Of a DNA stretch of 64,000 nucleotides, positions 35,171-48,188 are shown piece after piece. The notes below the pieces were generated by a model that worked only from the letters and a program-made list of their open reading frames with translations, had not been told where the DNA came from and searched no databases. The stretch comes from Glandiceps talaboti (lineage: Eukaryota > Hemichordata > Enteropneusta > Spengelidae): contig NC_135558.1 in NCBI RefSeq assembly GCF_964340395.1, positions 24,782,425 through 24,846,424 of the forward strand, read 5' to 3'. Position 1 is the stretch's first letter. Each line of letters opens with the position of its first letter. Both the position numbers and the translations under genes were made by a program.

Positions 35171-37151
35171 GGGACCAGTCAGTTTCCTTTGGCCGGGGGG
35201 GGGGGGCACCCTGTTTTTGAAATTGGCAGTAGGGGGTCATGCTGTTTTGAAAATTGTGGATAGGAGGGTCATTGTGTTTTGGATTGTAATGGAAGAAAAA
35301 AATCCTTTTGTACAATAACATATAGCCTTGTCTGAAATGTGGTACATGTAAATATTTGTTCCTGTCCCTGTTTCTTACATGACTTCTTTAATATTGCTTA
35401 TTCGTTCAAACGTAACTCATATTACATAGCTACCACACTAGTTACAGAATATGTCATGTAAATGCAATGCTTCACTTATATTGCACTTTGGGGCAAAAGT
35501 GAACTTGAAGTAATGGTAATTTTCATAGATAGTTTATAAAAGAAGTTAATCTAAATTGTTCTACCCATCAGTATGAATTTGTCAGAAGGGATTAATACAC
35601 TTTCTATTTTGGACACTACATGTTATTGACACTACAAATCACCACATCTCATCAGATTCCAGTTTCTATTATACACTAGGTATGACCACCTAAAGTTCTC
35701 TAACATACCGGTGACTTTACTATACATGTAATGCCCCTATACCAATGTTACAGGCCCATTTTTATGTGACATGGGAAACTTATTTAAAACTTACATTTAC
35801 ATAAGCTTTTCAAAGCTTGGAAATATTACCTCAAAGGCTATGAATAACCTAAACATTGCCTTAACAGAAGCAAAACACTCCAGATCTGCCAGGGGGAAAA
35901 ACCCCAAGGACTCCTCAACCCAAGAGGTCAATCATGCATTCAACCACCAATCAGATGCACCAACAACCTTTTTACTGTCATAATGGTATTAAACCTTTCT
36001 TAAATATTTTCACCCTATTCTAATTTGAGATGATGTTGTCTTTTAAAGATGTGAAATGTTTGTCAAGATAGTCTAAAATTGCCTTAAACTCCAAATCTCC
36101 CCTACCAATGATACTACCATTAGATGTGCTGACCTTTACTATAATGATGCTATTTAACTTTTTTAAGAACATATTCCAACCCTATGTAAGTTATAAAGAA
36201 TAGCTTCTGATACTTGATGGGGCTGTCTTGCAAAGAATGGATTAAGTTATTGCTTCGAAGGGTCTGAATAGCCTAAATATTGGCTAAGAGTAAAAATCCT
36301 CCAAGGCTTCTAGAAGGAGACCCCTTGGACCCCCCACATGAGATGGACATATCCCAGTCTCAAGCTCTTCCCCTCTTACTGTCAAGATGCTATCAAAGTA
36401 TATTTCAAAAGTGTTTCAACCCTATGTAGTTGCTTTTTACATGTTGGTGCTGACTTCTAAAGCTTGGAAATTATTGTCCGAAAGGGTCTGAATAATCTCA
36501 AAATTGATTTTACAGGGTAAAAATCCTCCAGGGTTTCTAGGGGAGACCCCCTAGGATCCTCCCTCCCCCCCACATGAGGTGTACACATCTCAGTCTCAAG
36601 CTCTTCCCCCTACCTCTTAGTGTCAAGATGCTATCAAACTATATTTCAAAAATATTCCAACCCTTTGTAGTTGCTTTTTATATGTTGGTGCTGTCTTGTA
36701 AAGCTTGGAAATTATTTTCTGAAAATGTCTGAATAGTCTCAAAATTGACTTTTCAGAGTTAAAAATCTCCTGGGCTAGGACCCCCATAAGAGATGTACAT
36801 ATTCCCTTCTCAAGCTCTCCCCCTACCTTTCACTGTCAAGATGTCATTAAACTCCTTTTGGAATGTATTTACCCTGTGTATTCAATAATTATAATTGTGA
36901 TAGTGCTAACCCGGAATCTTATAAAGTATTTGGGAGACAGTCAAGCATATATACTGAGTCACGATCAAAAAATACCTGTCATGTGCATACTATATATAAT
37001 GGGGGGGGGGGGGGGTTCATCATGTTTTAGAATTAAGTGGTAGGGGGCATCAGCCAGTTTTTGGTTTTACAGTTAGAGGGGGTCAGTGACTTTTGTCGGC
37101 CCAATTTAAGAATCCACTGCCTCCCCCATGCTGGAGAAACTGACCGGCCCC
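35171..37151 (+). mobile_element. Harbinger-like non-autonomous element H2, 1981 bp
   Basis: Terminal inverted repeats are GGGACCAGTCAGTTTC (35171-35186) and the complement of GAAACTGACCGGCCCC (37136-37151), 14 of 16 matching. The insertion lies inside minisatellite B: flanks are ...AATAGACTTA on the left and TTACAACACC... on the right. The uninterrupted array unit reads AATAGACTTACAACACC, so TTA is duplicated. A 3-bp TTA target duplication and G-rich ends fit the PIF/Harbinger superfamily. No transposase is present. The interior has G runs, 230-250-bp sub-repeats and collinearity with H1 (24306-29722). Confidence 0.85.
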
Positions 37152-40100
37152 TTACAACACCAATAGAGTACTTAGCAATAGACTTACAACACCCATAGAG
37201 AACTTAGCAATAGACTTACAACACCCATAGAGTACATAGCAATAGACTTACAACACCCATAGAGTACACAGCAATTAGACTTACAACACCCGTAGAGTAC
37301 ATAGCAATTTAATAGACTTACAACACCTGTAGAGAACTTAGTAATTATACTTACATGTACGTCCATAGAGTACACAGCAATTAGACTTACAACACCAATA
37401 GAGTACATAGCAATAGACTTACAACACCCGTAGAGTACATAGCAATTTAATAGACTTACAACACCCGTAGAGTACTTAGCAATTACACTTACAACACCCA
37501 TAGAGAACTTAGCAATTACACTTACAACACCAATAGAGTACTTAGCAATAGACTTACAACACTCATAGAGTACACAGCAATAGACTTACAACACCAATAG
37601 AGTACTTAGCAATAGACTTACAACACCAATAGAGTACTTAGCAATAGACTTACAACACCCGTAGAGTACATAGCAATAGACTTACAACACCTATAGAGAA
37701 CTTAGCAATTACACTTACGACACCAATAGAGTACTTAGCAATAGACTTACAACACCAATAGAGTACTTAGCAATATAGACTTACAACACCCATAGAGTAC
37801 ATAGCAATAGACTTACAACACCCATAGAGAACTTAGCAATAGACTTACAACACCCATAGAGTACACAGCAGTAGACTTACAACACCCATAGAGTACATAG
37901 CAATAGACTTACAACACCCATCGAGTACACAGCAATAGACTTACAACACCCGTAGAGTACATAGCAATAGACTTACAACACCTATAGAGAACTTAGCAAT
38001 TACACTTACAACACCAATAGAGTACTTAGCAATAGACTTACAACACCAATAGAGTACTTAGCAATAGACTTACAACACCCATAGAGTACATAGCAATAGA
38101 CTTACAACACCTATAGAGAACTTAGCAATTACACTTACAACACCAATAGAGTACTTAGCAATAGACTTACAACACCAATAGAGTACTTAGCAATAGACTT
38201 ACAACACCTATAGAGAACTTAGCAATTACACTTACAACACCAATAGAGTACTTAGCAATAGACTTACAACACCCATAGAGTACATAGCAATAGACTTACA
38301 ACACCAATAGAGTACTTAGCAATAGACTTACAACACCCATAGAGTACATAGCAATAGACTTACAACACCAATAGAGTACTTAGCAATAGACTTACAACAC
38401 CCATAGAGTACATAGCAATAGACTTACAACACCTATAGAGAACTTAGCAATTACACTTACAACACCAATAGAGTACTTAGTAATATAGACTTACAACACC
38501 CATAGAGTACATAGCAATAGACTTACAACACCCATAGAGAACTTAGCAATTACACTTACAACACCAATAGAGTACATAGCAGTAGACTTACAACACCCAT
38601 AGAGTACATAGCAATAGACTTACAACACCCATAGAGTACACAGCAATAGACTTACAACACCCATAGAGTACATAGCAATAGACTTACAACACCCATAGAG
38701 TACATAGCAATAGACTTACAACACCCATAGAGAACTTAGCAATTACACTTACAACACCAATAGAGTACTTAGCAATAGACTTACAACACCCGTAGAGTAC
38801 ATAGCAATAGACTTACAACACCCATAGAGAACTTAGCAATTACACTTACAACACCAATAGAGTACTTAGCAATAGACTTACAACACCCGTAGAGTACATA
38901 GCAATAGACTTACAACACCCATAGAGAACTTAGCAATTACACTTACAACACCCATAGAGAACTTAGCAATAGACTTACAACACCCATAGAGTACATAGCA
39001 ATTACACTTACAACACCCATAGAGTACATAGCAATAGACTTACAACACCCGTAGAGAACTTAGCAATTACACTTACAACACCCATAGAGAACTTAGCAAT
39101 AGACTTACAACACCAATAGAGTACATAGCAATAGATTTACAACACCCATAGAGTACATAGCAATAGACTTACAACACCCATAGAGTACATAGCAATAGAC
39201 TTACAACACCCATAGAGAACTTAGCAATTACACTTACAACACCAATAGAGTACTTAGCAATAGACTTACAACACCCATAGAGTACATAGCAATAGACTTA
39301 CAACACCCATAGAGAACTTAGCAGTTACACTTACAACACCAATAGAGTACTTAGCAATAGACTTACAACACCCATAGAGTACACAGCAATAGACTTACAA
39401 CACCCATAGAGTACATAGCAATAGACTTACAACACCCATAGAGAACTTAGCAATTACACTTACAACACCAATAGAGTACTTAGCAATAGACTTACAACAC
39501 CCGTAGAGTACATAGCAATAGACTTACAACACCCATAGAGAACTTAGCAATTACACTTACAACACCAATAGAGTACTTAGCAATAGACTTACAACACCCG
39601 TAGAGTACATAGCAATAGATTTACAACACTCATAGAGTACATAGCAATAGACTTACAACACCCATAGAGAACTTAGCAATTACACTTACAACACCAATAG
39701 AGTACTTAGCAATTACACTTACAACACCCATAGAGAACTTAGCAATAGACTTACAACACCCATAGAGTACATAGCAATTACACTTACAACACCCATAGAG
39801 TACATAGCAATAGACTTACAACACCCGTAGAGAACTTAGCAATTACACTTACAACACCCATAGAGAACTTAGCAATAGACTTACAACACCAATAGAGTAC
39901 ATAGCAATAGATTTACAACACTCATAGAGTACATAGCAATAGACTTACAACACCCATAGAGAACTTAGCAATTACACTTACAACACCAATAGAGTACTTA
40001 GCAATTACACTTACAACACCCGTAGAGAACTTAGCAATAAACTTACAACACCAATAGAGTACATAGCAATAGACTTACAACACTCATAGAGTACATAGCA

Positions 40101-43100
40101 ATAGACTTACAACCCTCATAGAGAACTTAGCAATTACACTTACAACACCAATAGAGTACTTAGCAATAGACTTACAACACTCATAGAGAACATAGCAATA
40201 GACTTACAACACCCATAGAGTACATAGCAATAGACTTACAACACTCATAGAGAACAATCATAGCAATAGACTTACAACACCCGTAGAGTACATAGCAATA
40301 GACTTACAACACTCATAGAGTACATAGCAATAGACTTACAACACCCATAGAGTACATAGCAATAGACTTACAACACTCATAGAGTACACAGCAATAGACT
40401 TACAACACCCATAGAGAACTTAGCAATTACACTTACAACACCAATAGAGTACTTAGCAATAGACTTACAACACTCATAGAGAACATAGCAATAGACTTAC
40501 AACACCCATAGAGAACATGGCAATAGACTTACAACACCAATAGAGAACATGGCAATAGACTTCCAACACTCATAGAGTACATAGCAATTAGACTTACAAC
40601 ACCAATAGAGTACTTAGCAATAGACTTACAACACCCGTAGAGTACATAGCAATAGACTTACAACACCTATAGAGAACTTAGCAATTACACTTACAACACC
40701 CATAGAGTACATAGCAATAGACTTACAACACCCATAGAGTACACAGCAATAGACTTACATCACCCATAGAGTACATAGCAATATACTTACAACACCCATA
40801 GAGAACTTAGCAATTACACTTACAACACCAATAGAGTACTTAGCAATAGACTTACAACACCCATAGAGAACTTAGCAATTACACTTACAACACCAATAGA
40901 GTACATAGCAGTAGACTTACAACACCCATAGAGTACATAGCAATAGACTTACAACACCCATAGAGTACACAGCAATAGACTTACAACACCCATAGAGTAC
41001 ATAGCAATAGACGTACAACACCCATAGAGAACTTAGCAATTACACTTACAACACCAATAGAGTACTTAGCAATAGACTTACAACACCCGTAGAGTACATA
41101 GCAATAGACTTACAACACCCATAGAGAACTTAGCAATTACACTTACAACACCAATAGAGTACTTAGCAATAGACTTACAACACCCGTAGAGTACATAGCA
41201 ATAGACTTACAACACCCATAGAGAACTTAGCAATAGACTTACAACACCCATAGAGTACATAGCAATTACACTTACAACACCCGTAGAGTACATAGCAATA
41301 GACTTACAACACCCGTAGAGAACTTAGCAATTACACTTACAACACTCATAGAGTACATAGCAATAGACTTACAACACCCATAGAGAACTTAGCAATAGAC
41401 TTACAACACCCGTAGAGTACATAGCAATAGACTTACAACACTCATAGAGTACATAGCAATAGACTTACAACACCCATAGAGAACTTAGCAATAGACTTAC
41501 AACACCAATAGAGTACTTAGCAATTACACTTACAACACCCATAGAGAACTTAGCAATAAACTTACAACACCAATAGAGTACATAGCAATAGACTTACAAC
41601 ACCCATAGAGAACTTAGCAATTACACTTACAACACCAATAGAGTACTTAGCAATTACACTTACAACACCCATAGAGAACTTAGCAATAAACTTACAACAC
41701 CAATAGAGTACATAGCAATAGACTTACAACACCAATAGAGTACTTAGCAATTACACTTACAACACCCATAGAGAACTTAGCAATAGACTTACAACACCAA
41801 TAGAGTACATAGCAATAGACTTACAACACTCATAGAGTACATAGCAATAGACTTACAACACCTGTAGAGTACATAGCAATAGACTTACAACACCCATAGA
41901 GTACATAGCAATAGACTTACAACACTCATAGAGTACATAGCAATAGACTTACAACCCTCATAGAGAACTTAGCAATTACACTTACAACACCAATAGAGTA
42001 CTTAGCAATAGACTTACAACACTCATAGAGAACATAGCAATAGACTTACAACACCCGTAGAGTAAATAGCAATAGACTTACAACACTCATAGAGAACATA
42101 GCAATAGACTTACAACACCCGTAGAGTACATAGCAATAGACTTACAACACTCATAGAGAACTGAGCAATTACACTTACAACACCCGTAGAGTACATAGCA
42201 ATAGACTTACAACACTCATAGAGTACACAGCAATAGACTTACAACACCCATTGAGAACTTAGCAATTACACTTACAACACCAATAGAGTACTTAGCAATA
42301 GACTTACAACACTCATAGAGAACATAGCAATAGACTTACAACACCCATAGAGAACATGGTAATAGACTTACAACACCAATAGAGAACATGGCAATAGACT
42401 TCCAACACTCATAGAGTACATAGCAATTAGACTTACAACACTCATAGAGTACACAGCAATAGACTTACAACACCCATAGAGAACTTAGCAATTACCCTTA
42501 CAACACCAATAGAGTACTTAGCAATAGACTTACAACACCCATAGAGAACATGGCAATAGACTTCCAACACTCATAGAGTACATAGCAATAGACTTACAAC
42601 ACTCATAGAGTACATAGCAATAGACTTACAACACCCATAGAGAACATGGCAATAGACTTACAACACCAATAGAGTACATAGCAATAGACTTACAACACCC
42701 GTAGAGTACATAGCAATAGACTTACAACACCCGTAGAGTACATAGCAATAGACTTACAACACTCATAGAGTACATAGCAATAGACTTACAACACTCATAG
42801 AGTACATAGCAATAGACTTACAACACTCATAGAGTACATAGCAATAGACTTACAACACCCATAGAGAACATGGCAATAGACTTACAACACCAATAGAGTA
42901 CATAGCAATAGACTTACAACACCCATAGAGAACATGGCAATAGACTTACAACACCCGTAGAGTACATAGCAATAGACTTACAACACTCATAGAGTACATA
43001 GCAATTAGACTTACAACACTCATAGAGTACACAGCAATTAGACTTACAACACTCATAGAGTACACAGCAATAGACTTACAACACCCATAGAGAACATAGC

Positions 43101-43875
43101 AATAGACTTACAACACCCGTAGAGTACTTGGCAATTAGACTTACAACACTCATAGAGAACATAGCAATTAAACTTACAAAACGCATAGAGAACATAGCAA
43201 TAGACTTACAACACTCATAGAGTACATAGCAATAGACTTACAACACTCATAGAGTACACAGCAATTAGACTTACAAAACGCATAGAGTACACAGCAATAG
43301 ACTTACAACACTCATAGAGTACACAGCAATTACACTTACAACACTCATAGAGTACACAGCAATAGACTTACAACACCCATAGAGAACATAGCAATAGACT
43401 TACAACACTCATAGAGTACACAGCAATTACACTTACAACACTCATAGAGTACACAGCAATAGACTTACAACACTCATAGAGTACACAGCAATTACACTTA
43501 CAACACTCATAGAGTACACAGCAATAGACTTACAACACCCATAGAGAACATGGCAATAGACTTACAACACCCATAGAGAACATGGCAATAGACTTACAAC
43601 ACCCATAGAGAACATGGCAATAGACTTACAACACCCATAGAGAACATAGCAATAGACTTACAACACTCATAGAGTACACAGCAATTACACTTACAACACT
43701 CATAGAGTACACAGCAATAGACTTACAACACTCATAGAGAACATGGCAATTAGACTTACAACACCCATAGATTGCATAGCAATAGACTTACAACACCCAT
43801 AGATTGCATAGCAATAGACTTACAAAACGCATAGATAACATAGCAATAGACTTACAACACGCATAGAGAACATAG
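37152..43875. repeat. Minisatellite B, main array: 32-bp unit, about 210 copies
   Basis: The consensus unit is CTTACAACACCCATAGAGTA followed by CATAGCAATAGA. Variants are CAATTACA for CAATAGA (33 bp), GAGAACTTAG for GAGTACATAG, and CACCAATAG or CACTCATAG for CACCCATAG. In 37600-39900 a three-unit order (CTATAGAGAACTTAG, CAATAGAGTACTTAG, CCATAGAGTACATAG) recurs about every 97-98 bp, a higher-order repeat. Towards 42000-43800 single-unit homogenisation with CTCATAGAGTACACAG dominates. Not coding. Confidence 0.96.
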
Positions 43876-45535
43876 CATTATACTGAGTACACCCTTACAA
43901 TATATAGCAATAGACTTGATACACCCATAGAGTATATAGCAATAGACTTGATACACCCATAGAGTACATAGCAATAGACTTGATACACCCATAGAGTATA
44001 TAGCAATAGATTTAATACACCCATAGAGTACATAGCAATAGATTTAATACACCCATAGAGTATATAGCAATAGACTTGATTCACCCATAGAGGACATAGC
44101 AATATACTTGATACACCCATAGAGTACATAGCAATAGACTTGATACACCCATAGAGTACATAGCAATAGACTTGATACACCCATAGAGTATATAGCAATA
44201 GATTTAATACACCCATAGAGTATATAGCAATAGATTTAATACACCCATAGAGTACATAGCAATAGACTTGATACACCCATAGAGTACATAGCAATAGACT
44301 TGATACACCCATAGAGTACATAGCAATAGACTTGATTCACCCATAGAGTACATAGTAATAGATTTAATACACCCATAGAGTATATAGCAATAGACTTGAT
44401 ACACCCATAGAGTACATGGCAATAGACTTGATACACCCATAGAGTACATAGCAATAGGCTTGATACAACCATAGACTTGAGATACCCATAGAGTACATAG
44501 CAATAGACTTGATACACCCATAGAGTACATAGCAATAGACTTGATACACCCATAGAGTACATAGCAATAGACTTGATTCACCCATAGAGTACATAGTAAT
44601 AGATTTAATACACCCATAGAGTATATAGCAATAGATTTAATACACCCATAGAGTACATAGCAATAGACTTGATACACCCATAGAGTACATGGCAATAGAC
44701 TTGATACACCCATAGAGTACATAGCAATAGACTTGATACAACCATAGACTTGAGATACCCATAGAGTACATAGCAATAGACTTGATACACCCATAGAGTA
44801 CATAGCAATAAACTTGATTCACCCATAGAGTACATAGTAATAGATTTAATACACCCATAGAGTATATAGCAATAGATTTAATACACCCATAGAGTACATA
44901 GCAATAGACTTGATACACCCATAGAGTATATAGCAATAGATTTAATACACCCATAGAGTACATAGCAATAGACTTGATACACCCATAGAGTACATAGCAA
45001 TAGACTTGATACACCCATAGAGTATAGCAATAGACTTGAGATACCCATAGAGTATATAGCAATAGACTTGAGATACCCATAGAGTACATAGCAATAGACT
45101 TGAGATACCCATAAAGTACATAGCAATAGACTTGAGATACCCATAGAGTACATGGCAATAGACTTGATACACCCATAGAGTACATAGCAATAGACTTGAT
45201 ACACCCATAGAGTACATAGCAATAGACTTGATACAACCATAGACTTGAGATACCCATAGAGTACATGGCAATAGACTTGATACACCCATAGAGTACATAG
45301 CAATAGACTTGATACAACCATAGATACACCCATAGAGTACATAGCAATAGACTTGATACACCCATAGAGTACATAGCAATAGACTTGATTCACCCATAGA
45401 GTACATAGTAATAGATTTAATACACCCATAGAGTACATAGCAATAGACTTGATACAACCATAGAGTATATAGCAATAGACTTGATACAACCATAGACTTG
45501 AGATACCCATAGAGTACATGGCAATAGACTTACAA
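43876..45535. repeat. Minisatellite B2: sister 32-bp array with GATACACC variant
   Basis: An abrupt change from ACTTACAACACC to ACTTGATACACC units near 43876 keeps the same 32-bp period and the CATAGAGTACATAGCAATAG core. Composite blocks GATACAACCATAGACTTGAG occur at 44461, 44740, 45230 and 45480 and mark longer duplicated segments. Long frames on the minus strand (up to 245 codons, YSMG/LWVYQVYC repeats) arise because three 32-bp units restore the frame in all phases. They are not genes. Confidence 0.95.
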
Positions 45536-45785
45536 CTTGTGCTTACAAGGTGTTCTGATGTAACGTTATGATTCAATTTCATGTCAGCATATGTTAGTTC
45601 ATTACAAACATTTGTCTGTGAGTATAAAATGTGAGTGTTAAATCGGAATGCTTTGTATGTGTGTACATTTATGTTACTTTGTTTAATATATGTATGTTGT
45701 ACGTATGACAGGGATCCTACATGCTATTAAACTCTTATAATCCTAATACTAACTGAGTATAAATGATTCTTCCTTTTTTTGACAG
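45536..45785. other. End of the intron before FN3 domain 3
   Basis: Unique sequence ending in a strong polypyrimidine acceptor (TTCCTTTTTTTGACAG). No gene. Confidence 0.6.
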
Positions 45786-45856
45786 CACCTCCTATTGCTC
45801 CTTATGGCTTATTTGTACAAAGCAACTCTCGGGACACCATTTATGTCTCTTGGCAG
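45786..45856 (+). CDS. FN3 gene exon e: first part of FN3 domain 3
   Basis: The acceptor is TTTTTTTGACAG| and the donor is TGGCAG|GTAAAC. It enters in phase 1 (completing an alanine codon) and leaves in phase 0. The 71-nt exon encodes PPIAPYGLFVQSNSRDTIYV, then SWQ. This is the A and B strands of FN3, ending right after the core tryptophan. The internal intron position after SW-Q matches that of domain 4 (SW-E), so domains 3 and 4 may be related by duplication. Confidence 0.88.
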
Positions 45857-46009
45857 GTAAACTACTTTTTAAACTTTTAATTTGCATAGTGTAACATTTC
45901 CATCAGCTGTTATAAACATTTAATGTCCATTGCCTAATTGGTGTATACTGCTATTCCACAAATAACACTGCAATGAAAAAGATAATAACTTGACAAATTG
46001 CTCTAAAGA
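45857..46009. other. Start of the 8.2-kb intron inside FN3 domain 3
   Basis: Short unique sequence after the donor, with no gene. Confidence 0.6.
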
Positions 46010-46134
46010 CTTCTAATTCAACTAGCACTCTTCTAATTCAACCAGCGCTTTTCTAATTCAACCAGCACTCTTGGGATTCAAGTGAGCTGGAGGTACTGGA
46101 TTATACATTTTCGAACAAACTTTCAAAGGTCACA
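46010..46134 (-). repeat. Inverted copy of the end of minisatellite C
   Basis: About three units reading CTTCTAATTCAACCAGCACT, the reverse complement of the 20-bp minisatellite C at 51205-53438. They are followed by an inner block at 46105-46134 matching the complement of 51172-51201 at 27 of 30 bases. The two sites face each other across about 5 kb. Confidence 0.85.
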
Positions 46135-46320
46135 ATCTATATTGAACACATATTGCCTGGCCATGAGGGCTATAGCACTGTTTATTACACCCTCGTGACT
46201 GTGATTTACCAGAATCACATGCTATTTCCCTCGGCCTTCGGCTTCGGGTAATGAACGGGTGCAATCTGATTAAAATCCGATGTAGATGTCGGCTAATCAT
46301 TCATTGCTATTTTACCTTCG

Positions 46321-46777
46321 ATGCCAAATACAAAAATGACCGACGGTCATTAGCCGAGTTCATGTCCCAGGAGCACTAATCACTATAAAAAACATGGGTA
46401 TAGAAAAAAAAACATATCCAGTATACCCCCATGAGTATCTGTTTATTTGCTGGTTTATTTAATTATCTTATTTATCCCTATACTTGTCGTTCGTTTGCTT
46501 GTTCATTTGTCATATATTTGATTTATCTATTTGTTTGTTTGTTTTGTTTGTCACATGGTTCCTGGGTCCCCTGTGGTATTCGTAGCTGTTGGGCATGTGC
46601 CTTGTCCTGCGGCATTTGAAATGGGAGACCTTTCATGACTGGGCGTAGGCTCATCAGCAACACTTTGATCGGATGATTTTTGTTTAACTGAAAAATATTT
46701 AAAAATAGATTGTTTCGACTCGACCTCCTGGGACATGAACTCGGCTAATGACCGTCGGTCATTTTTGTATTTGGCAT
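46321..46777. repeat. Perfect 53-bp inverted repeat with 351-bp spacer
   Basis: 46321-46373 and 46725-46777 are exact reverse complements. The arm begins ATGCCAAATACAAAAATGAC and contains the palindrome ATGACCGACGGTCAT. The right arm lies within a 128-codon minus-strand frame (46551-46937; contains KLWHAKYKNDRRSLAEFMSQ) that I cannot assign to a family. The left arm is an isolated opposite-strand copy of it. Confidence 0.9.
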
Positions 46778-47349
46778 GCCACAACTTCGTTGTGCTTTCC
46801 TGTACATCGGCCCGGATTTGCCCTGTTATTTTTTGATATTTAACTCCCAAATCTTGTTTGTTAGTTTCCATTGTGTGAGGAGAACATATATGGACCAGAT
46901 ATTTGTACGAACTAACCAAATGTACCTCACCGTCCAAACCCTTCGTGTCTCAAGGTGACGCCAATTGTGTACGCACACTCTGGATACCCACCTCGTTCCC
47001 AATTACCAATTTTGCAGCAAATTTGAAAGGTGAACCACGTATGTTAAATCGGACCAAGTGTACGCAGTGTTATAGGTAAAAGCAGCCTTGAAATCGTACT
47101 AAATTTGCCAATTAGTATGACGTTAAATCGTTATCCTTAATTCTTTTGAATTAAGTCACTCTATAATGCTATGCTACTAATAGCTACTAAAGAGACACTT
47201 ACATTCACATGAATATATTAATATATAATTATATAATATCGTAAACCATACAGTTCTGACCCAAATATTTCAAAGAGACTGAGCTCCTCTTCATTGGTGG
47301 GTCTCCAGTTCTGTCAAACAAATCAAGTTCTGTTACACTTTAAATACTG

Positions 47350-48010
47350 AAGACAGTAGTTATTGTCATGCAAACTAGTGTTCTTGTCCTGGAATGGTGT
47401 GCAATGGAGTACCAATGACTACTGGTTGCTGTGATTGTTTTCTATTGATGCCATTGGTGAGCGTATTTAGTTTTTTTAGCCACAATGATTCTCGTAGTTG
47501 AAGGTATGTTTTACCTGGTGTGTAGAGTTTTTCAATTGCTATGATCCTGAAGTGTTTGATTGAGTTAGATGGTCCATTTAAGTGGGTACAGGTTCATATT
47601 TATTGTTTTTTCTGATTTGTGATAGATGATTCTGCACTCTTGTGTACAGTGTATCTCCGGTTTCTCCTACATAGACTATTTGTTTGCAATGTGAGCAATG
47701 TATTGCATACACCAAGTTTGCTGATTTGCAGTTGATATGGTGTATTATTTTATAATGCTGTGCATTTGGCCCTTGAAATGTGTCTGTCTTCTCCATGTAG
47801 TGACAGATGGCACACCGTTTGCTCTATCATGGTCTTGATCCTGTTGGTTCTTTGATGAATGTTCTGTGATGTTTGCTATTTATGAGTTGTGAGCCGATAT
47901 CTCTTCCTTTTCTCCAGGCTACCATGGGTGGATTTCTGAGTACTTTTTTTGCATTTTTGTGATTTATGTACAGTGCGCATGTTGTTTATGAGTATGTTTG
48001 GTATATCCAG
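47350..48010 (-). pseudogene. Penelope-like retroelement fragment with GIY-YIG endonuclease
   Basis: The minus strand reads NPPMVAWRKGRDIGSQLINS, two stops, then NCKSANLVYAIHCSHCKQIV. YVGETGDTLYTRVQNHLSQI follows. After a one-base slip the reading continues as KHFRIIAIEKLY and ESLWLKKLNTLTNGINRK. The VYAI...YVGETG..L.TR...H pattern is the GIY-YIG nuclease with its preceding CxxC-type segment, and the closing W-x-x-L-N-T...G-I-N is usual for Penelope-like elements. The reverse transcriptase upstream is absent. Stops at about 47823 and a frameshift near 47580 show it is inactive. Confidence 0.78.
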
Positions 48011-48188
48011 GAGTGAAATATATACTATAATTGCCTGTTTTGTCTTAAATATCCATAACCAATCCTTTTAAAGGTCAATGTATTATCGGCTCCAGTGATT
48101 CCATACATTGTCTTCGAAAAATAAGTAATATATAACTTTTTACCAGTCAAGTAAAGAAAACGGATAATAAGATATTTCTTTCATACGT

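Noticed and set aside
43878-45582. Minus-strand frames of 147-245 codons rich in YSMG and LWVY
   Set aside because: Translation of the 32-bp minisatellite in three phases. Overlapping frames of equal quality exist, so none is selected.
46551-46937. 128-codon minus-strand frame as a host gene
   Set aside because: No recognisable domain, part of it is duplicated in the 53-bp inverted repeat, and it sits in a retroelement block. Kept only as context for that repeat.
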